64,000 nt of DNA from Dysidea avara. Taxonomy: Eukaryota > Porifera > Demospongiae > Dictyoceratida > Dysideidae. The notes below the pieces were generated by a model, which did no database searches, had not been told where the DNA came from, and saw nothing but the letters and a program-made list of their open reading frames with translations. Made by a program: the position numbers and the translations under genes. Shown here one piece after another: positions 13,401 through 24,380 of this stretch; the stretch's first letter is position 1, and every line of letters starts with the position of its first letter. The stretch is taken from contig NC_089279.1 in NCBI RefSeq assembly GCF_963678975.1, positions 27,957,609-28,021,608 of the forward strand. Direction: 5' to 3'.

Positions 13401-13768
13401 CCATCTGACAGTTGTGCTATACCATAACTTCCAGGACGGTGGTTCTCAGTTTTGCTTCCTCCCTTCATACCACTAGACCTAGTCTGCGATCTAGGGGCTT
13501 GCCTGGAGCTGCTAGGTGTGGTACTGCCCTTCTTCCTTAAAGGAGTGACAGTTGCTTCATCACTTTTGTGTCTCTTAGGCGTTCTACTTGCACTGGTGGC
13601 AGTTTTCCGCTTCTGAGAATTACTAACACTATCCTGTATCGAGTTGGCCTATGTAGAGTTGAAGTGGGTTAATTAATTCGAGCGATAAACGATGCTGCTC
13701 TTTCTCACCTGTAAGCGAACTGACCGCCTTCTCGGAGTGGCTGATTCTGAAAACACCACTGCGTCCAT
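7436..13768 (-). CDS. Six-exon gene for a basic Ser/Thr-rich protein, one apparent frameshift
   Basis: Coding exons read right to left: 13709-13768 (start ATG at 13768, peptide MDAVVFSESATPRRRSVRLQ), 13394-13648, 12175-12264, 10409-10710, 10191-10285 and 7436-7519 (stop TAA). Every boundary has a good GT/AG site, several with GTGAGT or GTAAGT. All phases agree except within 10409-10710, which is 302 nt where a length of 1 mod 3 is required. There the upstream frame runs into TGA near 10500 while a shifted frame continues to the correct donor. The protein of about 290 residues has a basic, low-complexity N-terminal half (Lys/Arg/Ser/Thr/Pro), an acidic Thr-rich middle, and a C-terminal segment likely to form a coiled coil (LAYLERMANVKLYKEL, then VEKVQEHLNASLDL). 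I do not recognise the family; composition suggests a nuclear protein. AATAAA lies at 7311-7306, about 125 nt past the stop. Confidence 0.7.
8189..8426. mobile_element. pogo-like short element, TA target site
   Basis: The 238-bp unit starts CAGTGAAACCTCAGTTATCC and ends with the complement of CAGTGGAACCTCAGTTATCC. Both sides carry TA. CAGT-type ends inside TA duplications fit the pogo/Tigger branch of Tc1/mariner. Two copies of GACTGTTCTATTAGAGT lie inside. Two related elements occur at 44566-44712 and 47256-47468. Confidence 0.7.
8440..8666 (+). mobile_element. tRNA-derived SINE-like unit
   Basis: A B-box-like GGTTCGAGGCT lies near 8477, followed by a unique body with a CAGGCTGTAGGACCTGGTGT hairpin-like stretch. 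It ends in GCTTTAATAAAATAA and a long T run. A box sequences are weak, so it is a 5'-eroded or divergent SINE. It lies immediately right of a pogo-like element. Confidence 0.45.
9006..10190. other. Intron of the minus-strand gene
   Basis: No exon or complete element is seen. A short block near 10005-10035 (ACCCCACAAAGAGCAGAATT) repeats one near 7840-7865 (ACCCCACAAACAGCAGAATT), another fragment of dispersed DNA. Confidence 0.4.
11474..11879. mobile_element. hAT-like short element with 8-bp target duplication
   Basis: The 406-bp unit runs from TAGCGTTACACCGAT to ATCGGTGCAACACTA and is flanked by a perfect 8-bp direct repeat TAGTCTAC (11466-11473 and 11880-11887). It holds several internal CCGATAACC and ATATCGG-like palindromic motifs and no ORF. 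It sits in an intron of the six-exon gene. 43434-43749 is a diverged relative. Confidence 0.7.
11930..12165. repeat. ACTAAATTTAG palindrome cluster
   Basis: At least seven units related to ACTAAATTTAGCAA occur in both orientations over about 230 bp. The half-site CTAAATTTAG is itself palindromic. They are probably remnants of inverted-repeat elements related in style to the TTTGGCGG family. Confidence 0.45.
12760..13070. repeat. (TG)n-rich microsatellite
   Basis: TG runs interrupted by TTTTT at a period of about 14 bp. All open frames over it, on both strands, are artefacts of the repeat. Confidence 0.85.
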
Positions 13769-13864
13769 TTAATGAGGAATTAATCAGTAGGTCACAACAT
13801 AGGTATGTACAATCTATGGTCACACTCAGTCAACCTCAGTTCAAAGTCAAGACATTGGCGCCAC

Positions 13865-13985
13865 TAGTCTCGTGCCCATCGGGGCTCGCGCTAATGCAAT
13901 ACCCATCGGGGCTCACGCTAATGCAATGCCCAGCGGGGCTCGCGCTAATGCGGAATTAGCGCTAGCCCGTATGGGCACGAGACTA
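13865..13985. mobile_element. Mini Mutator-like element between divergent genes
   Basis: The 121-bp unit starts TAGTCTCGTGCCC and ends GGGCACGAGACTA. These ends share TAGTCTCG with the larger palindromic elements at 32284-32868 and 42359-42992. Flanks TGGCGCCAC and TAGCGCCAG match at 7 of 9 positions, as expected for an aged 9-bp target duplication. Its core is three tandem 27-bp units of CCCATCGGGGCTCGCGCTAA. It lies between the start codons of the genes at 13768 (-) and 14339 (+), in their shared upstream region. Confidence 0.6.
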
Positions 13986-14338
13986 TAGCGCCAGTTTGAG
14001 CAATACCATAAAATACAGAGCTCCGTTTCAGATAACTATTCTTCGAAGAAAGGAAGGTACAGACACGCCACGACAGACGCTACGTGTAAAAATCTACCTG
14101 GTCCAAGAAAGAAACAGAAACGCTAGACGCGATTCACCGACACTTTTCAAAAACGGTGAGGTCTTAATATCAGGAGCTTAGCTATATAGCTAGCTAGCTA
14201 AGCGCTGAACCTGATAATATAAACCTGATAGGCATGTAGCTAGATTTCTTTGAATCACATCGGACAAAATACGTACATATTAGATCATGCAATTATCCGA
14301 GTTGTTGTTGCCATCATTTAGAACTAACGCTACAAGAA

Positions 14339-14677
14339 ATGAATGCCGGACAAGATGCTGAGTTTGATGATCGTTTACAGCGAATTGAAGAAACTGCTCG
14401 GTGGAATAGACGTGTATTAATTGGAATTTCCGTATGTGGATTATCCATTGGAGTTGCGGGTATTCTAGTGTGGAAATATTATCATGATCGTGATCTACTT
14501 AACCAAGCAGTTGAGAGGAAATTTGATGAGTTTAAAGAAGCATTTGTGAGTGCTCAAGATGGTCAACTGCAGCTTAAACAAGCAGTTGACAGTACTCAAT
14601 TGAAAATTGAGGATATTCAAGCTAGCAGAAGTATTAGGTTATTAAGATGGTGTGGAAGTTGGGTTGGGCTAGGCTAA
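14339..14677 (+). CDS. Small single-pass membrane protein, single exon
   Basis: A complete 112-codon frame. Residues 1-23 are charged and helical (DDRLQRIEETARWNRRV). Residues about 24-46 form a hydrophobic membrane segment (LIGISVCGLSIGVAGILVWK). The rest is a charged amphipathic helix likely to form a coiled coil (VERKFDEFKEAFVSAQDG), ending in a basic patch. The topology suggests a tail exposed on one side of an organelle or cell membrane. It is divergent from the gene starting at 13768, with about 570 bp between start codons. I do not recognise the family. No intron is needed, but a spliced continuation cannot be excluded. Confidence 0.55.
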   Translation: MNAGQDAEFDDRLQRIEETARWNRRVLIGISVCGLSIGVAGILVWKYYHDRDLLNQAVERKFDEFKEAFVSAQDGQLQLKQAVDSTQLKIEDIQASRSIRLLRWCGSWVGLG

Positions 14678-15079
14678 AGATTAAACTTGACTCGTCTAAT
14701 TGTTTATGTGCTTTGTCCTGTATCCCCCTTTTCTTTTTATAGCTTCCTTGCATGTCATGCCTATACTGTGCTTTTTGTACAGTAGTATTGTCGCATGTGT
14801 CTTAGATGTATTGTAACTGTGCATGTGTTTTTGAACATCTTGATGAATCAGATAGTTTTCTCTCTTACTGCATGTACACTGTAGATTTTGAGCTTTAGGC
14901 AAATTACACATTGTAAGAATCACTAATACATCATACATGCACACACCATAGATACAGTATACTTTCCAACTAGATTGGAAACGGAGATTCGTGCACAAAC
15001 ATATCTATATGTTTCGCATGACGTCAACATGTTGTAAGCGAGAATTTTTCTTTTCGGATGGGTTGCTGTGCATGTGGTA

Positions 15080-17883
15080 TAGTCCAGTCATTTTATGATT
15101 TAACCTTTAACTAATTGCAACACAAGCTTTCTTAACAGTTTCTAGCACAGAAAATTGTACTCTATAACATATCAAAAGTCCTAAGGAATCCCATGACGGG
15201 AAAGTGACCTTTTAGTGACCTTTTACAGCCAATTTTTGGCAAAAATTGAGAATTTTGCCTCTATTTCATCCAAATATCAACCAAATTGGTCAAATGTGGT
15301 ATCAAATGAATGGTCTCACTGAAAGGAACAATGTGATACTTATTTGAAGTCAATAGCTCATTTCGTTCAGAAGTTAGAGCCATTTAACTGATCAAAAAAT
15401 TGGCCGCCCACGCACTTAATTAATTTTGTCTGGCTACTGTGTTTTGATGTAGCATTGGAAATGCATGATTTGATTATGGTAATAAACATGATTGATAGCA
15501 AGGGGTAACTAAGAAGCCTTTAGCGTTGGTCTGTTGTCATGGAAACCAAATTTGTGTTTGAATTGATGCTAACATGATTGTGACATATAGACTGGTAATT
15601 TTTCAGCAAATAATAATATTATAGCAATTTCTTAGATTGTACGTAATAAGCTCTGATATAAATGTAAACTTATGACTTATATAAAACAGCATAAATTCCT
15701 AAGAAATTCTGTAAGGATAATCCAAAGTCTACATCAATTATCATCATCTTCAAGAATCACACCATCAACATTGGTACAAGCTGTTCCTTTGCAATTGCCA
15801 CATGCAGGAGAACATTTTACATTATATTTCTTGCATGTGCACCTCATAGTGCTACAATCTGTGTGGCAATTACATCTTATTATCTTAAGTAGGTCATCTG
15901 GAGCTGGTGGTAAATCAGTGAACAATGGCATTAGAGTCCCATCACACTCTTTCCACCCCCATTCAAGTGGCTGAAATTCTCTGCCACAGCCTTTCCACTC
16001 CTGTATTTGTAAATACACACGTAGGCTATGGTATTTGGCAGCTGCGGAAGTAGGAGGTAGAGTTTGTGGATGAATAAATGTATTATTCGTAGCCACTTTC
16101 TCACAGAAACACTTATAGCGTAAACAGTCCAATGTTTCTCCTGGTTTTCCGTTGTACATTGCCACTAAAGCTTGCTCTCCTGCTGCAATTATTTCTTTCG
16201 GTGTAGCAGATGATGTGCAAAATACTTCTGCTTGCTCTTGAAAGTTTCGAATTGACCGGAACTTCTTAAGGGAAGCACCTTTTCCAATACCATACAGTTG
16301 TGAAGTAGTATCACATCCAAGTATAGCATGAAGGAAAAGAAGATTTTTACATACTTCAGGACCAAGTTTCTTCTTGGCAGCACTAATGTTCCATACTCGA
16401 AGTTTCTTGGTGGTGGTTCTTTTTGGCTCAGGTTTGAAAAATATGGTATGAGAATTTAAGCAGGCATGATAGCATAACAATACCAGAAGATCGGTGTCAT
16501 CACCAACCAGAACAGTGTCTGTTACTGTGGCTGATTCTACAGCTTTCTGTACTATCATTACATCAGCATCTCCTGGACTATGATACACTTTGCAATTTCT
16601 TCTTTCTAAGTACTTCCCAAGCATAATAATGAACTTCTGCTTGTTTGTACAGTTTGCTAAAAAGGTTTCTTTTCTCATGTTGAGTTTAGTACTATCTGTA
16701 AATGAAACAGGTACTCCTGATCGTCCTTTAGCTCTCCTTTTGTGTGCCATATCTTTTGTTGATGACTTCTGATATCCATCAAAAACAACTATAGCTTCTC
16801 CATATTTCTTTGCTACATAATCTGTGTATATTGTACAAATATCCCCATAAGCTGATCCTTGTGTCCATGGAACACGTTGTAGGAGGGCTCCTCCATCCAG
16901 CACAAATTGGACCTCTCCAGGTATTTCCTGACTATCTAGTGACACAACACTCCAAATAGCGTTACTTAGTGCAGCTTTCTGTGGCTGTCTAAGCATTAGT
17001 GAAGAATCAAACAATGCTGGTGGATAGCTGCAAAGCTCATACTTGAACACATCTTCAATTCTATTAGTTGCATTTGCTGCTACAGTTAACCGTTGGAAGA
17101 GAAGTTGGGGATCAATCTGAACTGTAACACCTTCAATTTTCAGTGCAGACGTGTAACCTAGTGTAACAACTTGATGGCTTTTCTTGAAAGTGTACTCATT
17201 TTGAGCATTTTGAGCATTTTGCTGACAGCTGAATGTGATTTGTTGACATAAATGTGCTATATAAATTTTATTTGAACTTCCCATATACTAGCCACCTTTG
17301 CATAGCAAATTCAAAATTGTACAGTTTGCAATATAATTGGTGGATCTGTGTGTTAGGCCTATATACAGTGTGTAACTGCTTCAAGCTAACAATAGTACAG
17401 ACTGGTTTCCATGGTAACAGTCAAGTCCTGAAGTGCCACAAATCTCCTTTGTCATTTTTTGTCTTTTACCACAGCTTAAAGTGTGCTTCCAGTCAAGAAA
17501 AGAACACTACTATAGTGAAAACCTTAAATTTAATTAAGTGCGTGGGCGGCCAATTTTTTGATCAGTTAAATGGCTCTAACTTCTGAACAAAATGAGCTAT
17601 TGACTTCAAATAAGTATCACATTGTTCTTTTCAGTGAGACCATTCATTTGATACCACATTTGACCAATTTGGTTGATATTTGGATGAAATATAGGCAAAA
17701 TTCTCAATTTTTGCCAAAAATTGGCTGTAAAAGGTCACTAAAAGGTCACTTTCCCGTCATGAGATTCCTTAGGACTTTTGATATGTTATAGAGTACAATT
17801 TTCTGTGCAAGGAACTGTTAAGAAAGCTTGTGTTGCAATTAGTTAAAGGTTGACCCCTTATTTTCCATAAAATGACTGGACTA
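15080..17883. mobile_element. Element with ~350-bp inverted arms carrying a nuclease gene
   Basis: Two arms (15080-15425 and 17529-17883) are near-identical inverted copies. Outer ends read TAGTCCAGTCATTTTAT and inner ends read ...CGCACTTAATTAA. The right arm has a small replacement near its outer end. They enclose one intact minus-strand gene and little else. No clear target duplication is seen, so the superfamily cannot be set by that criterion. XPG-type nuclease domains are known in Academ transposons, which is one possibility. A two-gene element that lost its transposase, or a host gene caught between two foldback copies, are alternatives. Confidence 0.65.
15734..17284 (-). CDS. PIN/XPG-like nuclease with C-terminal CXC cysteine-rich tail
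   Basis: Intact 516-codon frame from ATG at 17284. It carries the acidic motifs of the FEN1/XPG (PIN-like) fold in order: LDGGALLQRVPW (Asp130), VVFDGYQ (Asp169), SPGDADVMIV (Asp239, Asp241), VGDDTDLLVLL (Asp262, Asp263, Asp265) and LHAILGCDTTSQLYGIGKG (about 319-336). The last resembles the helical DNA-binding/GxG region that follows the core. Residues 471-503 hold a tesmin/TSO1-style CXC cluster (CNCHTDCSTMRCTCKK, then CSPACGNCKGTAC), a zinc-binding DNA-contact module in that family. The tail is acidic (EDDD). The expected activity is a metal-dependent structure-specific nuclease, by family inference. The gene lies alone inside a pair of long inverted repeats, so it is probably carried by a mobile element. 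Being uninterrupted, it contrasts with the broken transposon genes elsewhere in the window. Confidence 0.8.
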   Translation of the reverse strand: MGSSNKIYIAHLCQQITFSCQQNAQNAQNEYTFKKSHQVVTLGYTSALKIEGVTVQIDPQLLFQRLTVAANATNRIEDVFKYELCSYPPALFDSSLMLRQPQKAALSNAIWSVVSLDSQEIPGEVQFVLDGGALLQRVPWTQGSAYGDICTIYTDYVAKKYGEAIVVFDGYQKSSTKDMAHKRRAKGRSGVPVSFTDSTKLNMRKETFLANCTNKQKFIIMLGKYLERRNCKVYHSPGDADVMIVQKAVESATVTDTVLVGDDTDLLVLLCYHACLNSHTIFFKPEPKRTTTKKLRVWNISAAKKKLGPEVCKNLLFLHAILGCDTTSQLYGIGKGASLKKFRSIRNFQEQAEVFCTSSATPKEIIAAGEQALVAMYNGKPGETLDCLRYKCFCEKVATNNTFIHPQTLPPTSAAAKYHSLRVYLQIQEWKGCGREFQPLEWGWKECDGTLMPLFTDLPPAPDDLLKIIRCNCHTDCSTMRCTCKKYNVKCSPACGNCKGTACTNVDGVILEDDDN

Positions 17884-19167
17884 CTGTGAAGTGCTTCTTG
17901 TATCTCCATTTCATACGTCACTCTAAGGATGTACATACCATGCAGTAACAATATAGTCAATATTTATTAAGTCACATTCTTACCTATTCATAGTGCACTT
18001 TGTGGTCTTGTTAAATATTAGTAGCACTTGTATTTTCACACCTAAAGAGTAGACCACTTAAATTTAGACAAAATTGCACGGATTACACCCTTACCAATTC
18101 TAGAGGAAAATGTTTCGCGTCTAGGATTTAATTGGAAAATGTTTCTTGTCTAGTATCGATATTAACAGTTGATCTCATCAAAATTAGGGGTATCAGTAAA
18201 ATGTGGTATCAGTACACCTCGACACTGAAAGTATCGCACACATATCACCATACGCACTCACTCATACATGCATACACGCACACACTTTCTACACATATGC
18301 ACAGAAAACAGACACGTGTACACTTTCACACATGCACTAAGACACTGTACACACATATGTACAGATGCAGTCTTCAGTCATTAAATACTCCCCCATCATA
18401 ACTTCATTAATCTCTGTTAAAAGCAAATTTCTTAGTTTCATTAGAATGTTCCACCAGAATTGGAGAAAGGGTCTGGAGGATAAGATTTAAAGATGGCTAG
18501 TGAACAGGAACATGCACAGTGGTTGGCAGCAGCACCAAAATATCTCTATCATTACCCTCACGAATTGCTACAGATTTATTACTACGTCGTGATATGACAT
18601 AAACAAATACTAATATCATTGTTATTATTATCGATATGTATTATATACATTGTTTGACTGCATAAGCTTGGGTATTGGGCATCTAAATCTTTTGCCATTA
18701 CTTCAACACTTTGGAAAGCAGAATTTCATGGTGATGACATATTGTCACATACATAGAGAAGTGAAGTATCACATCATGTGTAAAAATAGCTTTGTAGTTA
18801 TACACCTAGTACTGTATGTAAACCACTGATGATCACCTTTAGTTTGTTGTGGAGGGTATACTAAATTTGAATAAGTTACAGTATACCACTGTGGTGATGG
18901 TAAAATAAGTATATACGCATAAAGAAATGAAGTATGAGAAACAGTCAGGTGACCATACCATGTAAGAAGCCACCAGCCATTTAAGAAACAGTAAGCATTA
19001 CTACCACCAATACAAACTTCTTTTATTGCAGTAGACAGCATGCAAAAGCAGATATAGCAGAAGATAAACACAACTGAAGAGGAAAGAAGCACTAGAACTG
19101 GTCTGCAGCAAACAGACTGTGTTAAGTTCACAAACATGCTGAAGTATTGCACCTTTGTGACTTACTT
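17884..19167. other. Non-coding stretch with CA-rich tract
   Basis: A CACACA/CATACA-rich tract runs at about 18235-18365. A region at 18769-19152 has a minus-strand open frame with hydrophobic segments that could follow the exon at 19168-19236, but I could not connect it by good splice sites and phases. Confidence 0.35.
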
Positions 19168-19236
19168 GGCATGCCCACCACACGGAGGTGGTCTCCTGCC
19201 TCCAACGTATAGTGCCATCAACATTTACAGCCACCT
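19168..19236 (-). CDS. Candidate internal exon
   Basis: A 69-nt minus-strand segment lies between an acceptor (GGCCCTTAG) and a strong donor (CAA|GTAAGT) and is open in one frame. It reads VAVNVDGTIRWRQE and continues with two adjacent Trp residues. A DGTIRW-type strand is seen in beta-propeller repeats, which is only a hint. Neighbouring exons were not identified with confidence. Confidence 0.35.
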
Positions 19237-20425
19237 AAGGGCCAATAAGATAAGCATGTCACAGTCATTAGAATTTATTGTTTCATACAGATGCATATAT
19301 ATAAAGGAACCTTGTGGCTACTTGTAATTCTATCCCTGATTTCTTAGGTCCAGTGCAATGCATTCACAAACGAAACGTACATGCTGGACTCCTTAACTTG
19401 TCAAGGGACAATCCAACAAACACTTATACAAATGGATAGCCTGAACATGCATGTCACCAAACCCCAGGGATTACCCATTATCACAGAGGATGTAAGGACA
19501 CCATTACCACATCACCCCACCATTATTATGACACGTTGTACCTGTTCAGTGATACTCGAGGTGAATTATCCATCAAGTTTGGTCTTCTTGCGATGCCACA
19601 CCACCATAGCATAGCTGCATATAATAAAACAACGTATTTCTCAATAAGGATAGTATTGACAACTTAATATGACTGCTCTATTAAAATATCGTGGAGGGGC
19701 TCTAGCCCATAGGTGAACCATCAAGTGGGCCCCCTTTAATGTTGTGCGCATCACAGCACATAATAAGTTAGTACTGAGCTCCACAACACTCATTCAGATA
19801 TGTACACATGCCCAAGCACTGCATGTACATATATCTCTACACACTTGCATCCATGTTGTGTACTGTATGCACTCTCTGGTAATGAAAAATGGCTATTGAA
19901 AAACGGCTATTCCAAAGGTCGTAATTTAAACCAAATCATGCACTAGAATCTTGTGCGGGGTAAGGACTAGACTAGTAAATCATAGGAGGAGTGAATCACA
20001 GACTGTCCAGAGAGACGCTACAGAATCCTAGGTACCATAAGAGCCTCAATACCATGAAATGAGACAAGGACAGCTTCCCCAGATGTAACAGTTGGGAGGG
20101 TTGTTTTCCCAGTTGACACTAGGTAACCAGGTCCCAATAAAAAGCTGGCTATACTGAGCTGGGTTTCCCATTGACCACAACTAAAGATACAAATAATCAA
20201 CCCAGGTGTCTGGTCCCATTGAGTCTCTTGCATTCCCATTTGACCATACCTAAAGGTAGAAACACAGTCAACATTCGATCACATCCTTATCCATTCATAA
20301 CGTGTCCATTCCCATTATATATAGTTCCAATTGCACCACACCTAAAGCAGTGCAGTACACCAGTTACATGTTGAGTGTGATTATCACACAAAAAGATTTT
20401 CACGTACAAGACAAAGTGGCTATCA
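19237..20425. other. Stretch without a confident gene
   Basis: A minus-strand frame at 20018-20239 is protein-like in part (QLSIASFLLGPGYLVSTGK) but has no supported splice sites. Short repeated phrases (CCATTTGACCATACCTAAAG, CCATTGACCACAACTAAAG, TTGCACCACACCTAAAG) recur three times between 20170 and 20350, so the region is better read as a small repeat cluster. Confidence 0.3.
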
Positions 20426-21268
20426 CGAGGGGTCCGACACGACTCTAAAATTCTCAAGAATCCTGTACGAGATTCCGAATCCCACCAAATTTCAGGCAAG
20501 ATTCTGGATTCCAACCCAAGATTCCAGATTCCAAACGTAATTCTAAATAGAGAAATCCAGTTTTAGCTAACCTTGTAGCCAACTAAAAAAGCTCAATAAT
20601 ACTGTAAAGACATGTTAGAAAGCTTTCTTATTGTGACGATAATCCAGAATGCTGCTTTCCTAATTAACAAGCAAGTACAAGTGCCGTGACACTAGTGACA
20701 ATCAATCAAATGCGAACTTACAAAATATGCCAGAATATGCATGTAAGCTCATATATAACCATGAAAATGTATGCTACCAGTGAGTGGACAGCTCGCTAAC
20801 TTCTGTGAGACGATACTCAGCTCGATTTCACTCGAAATCCCTAGCAGGCCGACTCTATATAGCTATACCAATCCACGCTGAAATTTGTCCACACTTTACC
20901 TTCTGTTCTTGCTTCAAATTTGCAAGTTTAAAACTCAGCTCTACCTGGGGCAGACTGGCTTTGAGAGTAGTGGCAAAGATAATCTTGGTATGGTTACGAA
21001 ATTCGTGTGCTTGTGCTTGGGCTCTAGTTATTACACACTCTATGTTTTCTTAAAATCCATAATATAAACCATTTAACACCTTGAAGTTCAAAGCGACCCT
21101 TCAATTAACAACTCGAGGCCAGCCAAACGCTATTAAAGTATCCGGAAGTCTATTGAAATTTACAGACTTTTGTCCCTAACCAAAGATTCCAGGATTCTTG
21201 GTTTTGTGTGGGATTCCGAGGGATTCCAAACGAGTTGTATGGGATTCCAGCTCGTGTCGGACCCCTCG
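20426..21268. mobile_element. hAT-like element, 843 bp
   Basis: Ends CGAGGGGTCCGACACGA and TCGTGTCGGACCCCTCG form a perfect 17-bp inverted repeat. Flanks GGCTATCA (20418-20425) and GGCTAACA (21269-21276) match at 7 of 8 bases, fitting an 8-bp hAT duplication. Both subterminal regions contain GATTCC/GGAATC repeats (GATTCCGAATCCC and GGGATTCCGAGGGATTCC). No transposase is visible, so it is non-autonomous. Confidence 0.65.
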
Positions 21269-21932
21269 GGCTAACATCACGGAATTATGCAAGTAACTAT
21301 ACGTATACAGGCTTACTTGTTATCTGCATACCGACGTTAGGTGAGACCGGCAGTCCTAGCCAGGTGTCCCTGAGATTTTAGCGTTCAGCCATGCTCATAA
21401 TTCCAGCATGCTTGCAGGGACCATATGCAGGGACACAAACACTTAGTTGGTAGTTAGTGAAATTTTCATTGGAAACCTTATCTAGAATCTATAGATGTTC
21501 ATATACCATCGAGACTCACAAGTATAAACAGCTTACCAGTCTCGTTACGAAAAGACAGCACTGGGGCAAGTCCTCAAGTTTAAACGCATCAATTTCAAAG
21601 ATAATAAATCTTTAATTCGAACTAGTGCCCATTAGTGGCACTTAAAATCAGTTATCCTGCCGTCATACCTAATGCGCATATGATGTGCGTTAATTAGACC
21701 ATAGGAATTGCTTCATCACAAGAACCAGTAAGCATTTCTCTGTGATGTGTGGAGTGTGTATATGGTACTGTGTGTTGCTCTCATAGATGACTTGTATATT
21801 GTGTAAATAGAGGGCTAACCCTATATTATCTTTAGTCTCGCATGGCTAGTCCACTTTCTCGGTAGAGAACCTTGTGTGTTGACCTAGCAACCTGCATGTG
21901 TATGTGTGGTGTGTCCTTTGGTGTTAGTCTTA
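21269..21932. other. Non-coding stretch with a TAGTCTCG end
   Basis: TAGTCTCGCATGGCTAGTCC at about 21835 resembles the end of the Mutator-like palindromic elements elsewhere in the window, but no partner end was found nearby. The rest is unassigned. Confidence 0.35.
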
Positions 21933-22812
21933 CAGGGGCGGATCCAGAGGGGGGGCTTTGGGGGCTGAAGCCCCCCCCTTCATATTTAGGCTTTACTTGA
22001 TCAATATGCTGAGTATTATAATGAAATTTTGTCTTAGCATAATTATATGATCACGAATAATACAAATACTCATAAAACCACCTTATAAACATCTTTCCAA
22101 GGTATCATCAGTGGATTTATGCTAAAGTTTATGCAACAAGGACTCGGATCAGCATTAGAGGTGTACAAGATCGAGATACTCTAATAGAGCAGTCAGCTAA
22201 CTACTCTAATAGAACATTCACTGGAAACATGTAGTTGGTTCTGTTATGGAATTTTTCCAAATCTGCCTGCACCTATACATACAATGAAGTGCATTGGTCT
22301 GTTTAAAGGGCTTCATTCATTTACTTGTGTAGTTAATATGTATGGCAATACTTAATTCAGGTACACAATTTCCATTGAAAATGCTCTCAGATTCAATCTT
22401 GTATTGTTCAAATTTCAAAATTTTCCACGTTCAACATTATTATTCTAACATGCACTTATTCAGTGTTGTGCAATTGTGAGAGGAGTGCATCATGTACTTG
22501 GTTGTCTGTACCTACCCAAACTTTTCCATTAGCAAAATGCTTTAGAGAGCCATACCTATAATCTAAAGGCAGTATATGGAATATCTACAGGCAGAAAATA
22601 TTATGAATTTTATGTGGAAATGTCTCCAAATTGCAGTATTTTAGCATCTATTTTTCAAAATTTTCCTGGGGGGGGGGGGGGGGGGGCATGCCCCTAGACC
22701 CCCCTAGTTCCAGCATGCTTTGCATGCTGGGAAGTGTGCTTCACACATCTCTACTCAAGAGATTAGTACCTTGAGTTAGCCCCCCCTTTTATAAATCCTA
22801 GATCCGCCCCTG
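21933..22812. mobile_element. CAGGGGCGGATC-type element with 7-bp duplication
   Basis: The 880-bp unit begins CAGGGGCGGATCCAGAGG and ends GATCCGCCCCTG, bounded by AGTCTTA on both sides (21926-21932 and 22813-22819). G-rich and C-rich subterminal blocks, including a poly-G run at about 22668-22686, flank an AT-rich core. The core holds the module AAGATCGAGATACTCTAATA (22167-22194 region). There is no ORF. Relatives lie at 35005-36475 and 24918-25379. Confidence 0.65.
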
Positions 22813-22844
22813 AGTCTTACTCCCAGACCATGGACTAGTATTAT

Positions 22845-23615
22845 ACCAGGGACCAGTATTGTACTGTGTGTTGTGTACCAGGGACCAGCACTGTACTGTG
22901 TGTTGTGTACCAGGGACCAGTATTATACCGTGTGTTGTGTACCAGGGACCATTTTGTACTATGTGTTATGTACTAGGGATCAGTGTTGTACCAGGGATAT
23001 CGATCAGTACTTTTACCATGTGTTGTGTACCAGGGACCAGTATTGTATTGCGTGTTGTGTACCAGGGACCAGCATTGTACTGTGTGTTGTGTACCAGGGA
23101 CCAGCATTGTACTGTGTGTTGTGTATTAGGGACCAGTATTATACCGTGTGTTGTGTACCAGGGACCAGTATTATACCGTGTACCAGGGACCAGTGTTGTA
23201 CTGTGTTGTGTACCAGGGACCAGTATTGTTCTGTGTGTTGTGTACCAGGGACTGTGTGCAGTTGTGTACCAGGGACCAGTATTGTACTGTGTGTTGTGTA
23301 CCAGGGACCAGTATTGTACTGTGTGTTGTGTACCAGGGACCAGTATTGTACTGTGTGTTGTGACCAGTATTATACCGTGTGTTGTGTACCAGGGACCATT
23401 TTGTACTATGTGTTATGTACTAGGGATCAGTGTTGTACCAGGGATATCAATCAGTATTTTACCGTGTGTTGTGTACCAGGGACCAGTATTGTATTGCGTG
23501 TTGTGTACCAGGGACCAGCATTGTACTGTGTGTTGTGTACCAGGGTCCAGCATTGTACTGTGTGTTGTGTACCAGGGTCCAGCATTGTACCATGTGTTGT
23601 GTACTAGGGACCAGA
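22845..23615. repeat. Minisatellite, ~32-bp unit
   Basis: About two dozen tandem copies of GTACCAGGGACCAGTATTGT followed by ACTGTGTGTTGT, with deletions and substitutions. A variant block (ACTAGGGATCAGTGTTGTAC and the TATCRATCAGTA segment after it) appears at about 22945-23015 and again at about 23390-23460, showing a higher-order duplication of about 445 bp. The overlapping Cys/Val-rich open frames in several phases are artefacts of the repeat. Confidence 0.9.
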
Positions 23616-23689
23616 CATGTCCACTGCTGCCGTAGACTTTACAGTACTTTCCAAAGATGCAAAAGAATAATGACAAACATGCAATGCAA

Positions 23690-24145
23690 GGATGTACAAA
23701 GTATTGGACCAGGGGGTAGCCTCTGCCAAAAGTATCCATGGAATTAATGGATAGTCTGACCATCCAAGGATATACGAAGTATTGGTTGGTAGGACCAGAG
23801 GGTACCCCCTGTCAAAGTATTCAATGGAATCCATGGATACTCCGATCATCCGAGGATGTACAAAGTGTTGGTTGGTAGGACCAGAGGGTACCCTCTGTCT
23901 GTGGAATCCATAGATACTCTGGCCATCCAAGAATGTCCAAAGTATTAGTTGGTAGGACCAAGGAGTACCCTCTGTCAAAGTATCCGTGGAATCCATGGAT
24001 ACTCTGATCATCCAAGGATGTACAAGGTATTGGTTGGTAGGACCAAGGGGTACCCTCTGTCAAAAATCCATGGATCCGACCATCCAAGGATGTATAAAGC
24101 ACTGGTAGCTAGGACCAGTAAGTACCTCTGTCAAAGTATCCACAG
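23690..24145. repeat. Minisatellite, ~85-bp unit
   Basis: Five to six diverged tandem copies of an ~85-bp unit containing TCCATGGAATCCATGGATAC, ATCCAAGGATGTACAAAGTA and TTGGTTGGTAGGACCAGAGG. Several copies have internal deletions. TCCATGGAATCCATGGA is an internal near-palindrome. The unit is unrelated in sequence to the 32-bp array directly to its left. Open frames across it are not genes. Confidence 0.85.
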
Positions 24146-24159
24146 ACACTTTAACTATC

Positions 24160-24380
24160 CCTCCATATGTCTTATAGATAATGTTGATGCCCCTTAAAAC
24201 AACTGGTTCATGGTCCCCAGGTGATATTTGGGCTTCGTTGGTGTGGAGAAATGGCTTCGGATTTGTGCTAAATAAGAGCAATATAGCTAGTAATAACCCT
24301 GGTTTTAGTGTTTCACCTTTTACACGACTGATCCATTTTTTGTAGCACCGTTTACCCTTTCTTCCTGTTTGCAGCTTCAT
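24160..24380 (-). CDS. Doubtful small ORF with a hydrophobic segment
   Basis: A minus-strand frame starting at 24380 gives a basic start (MKLQTGRKGKRCYKKW), a hydrophobic stretch (PGLLLAILLLFS) and a further protein-like part (HEPVVLRGINIIYKTYGGIV). It then runs into the minisatellite. It could be a real first exon of a membrane or secreted protein overrun by repeat, or a chance frame. No donor was confirmed. Confidence 0.2.
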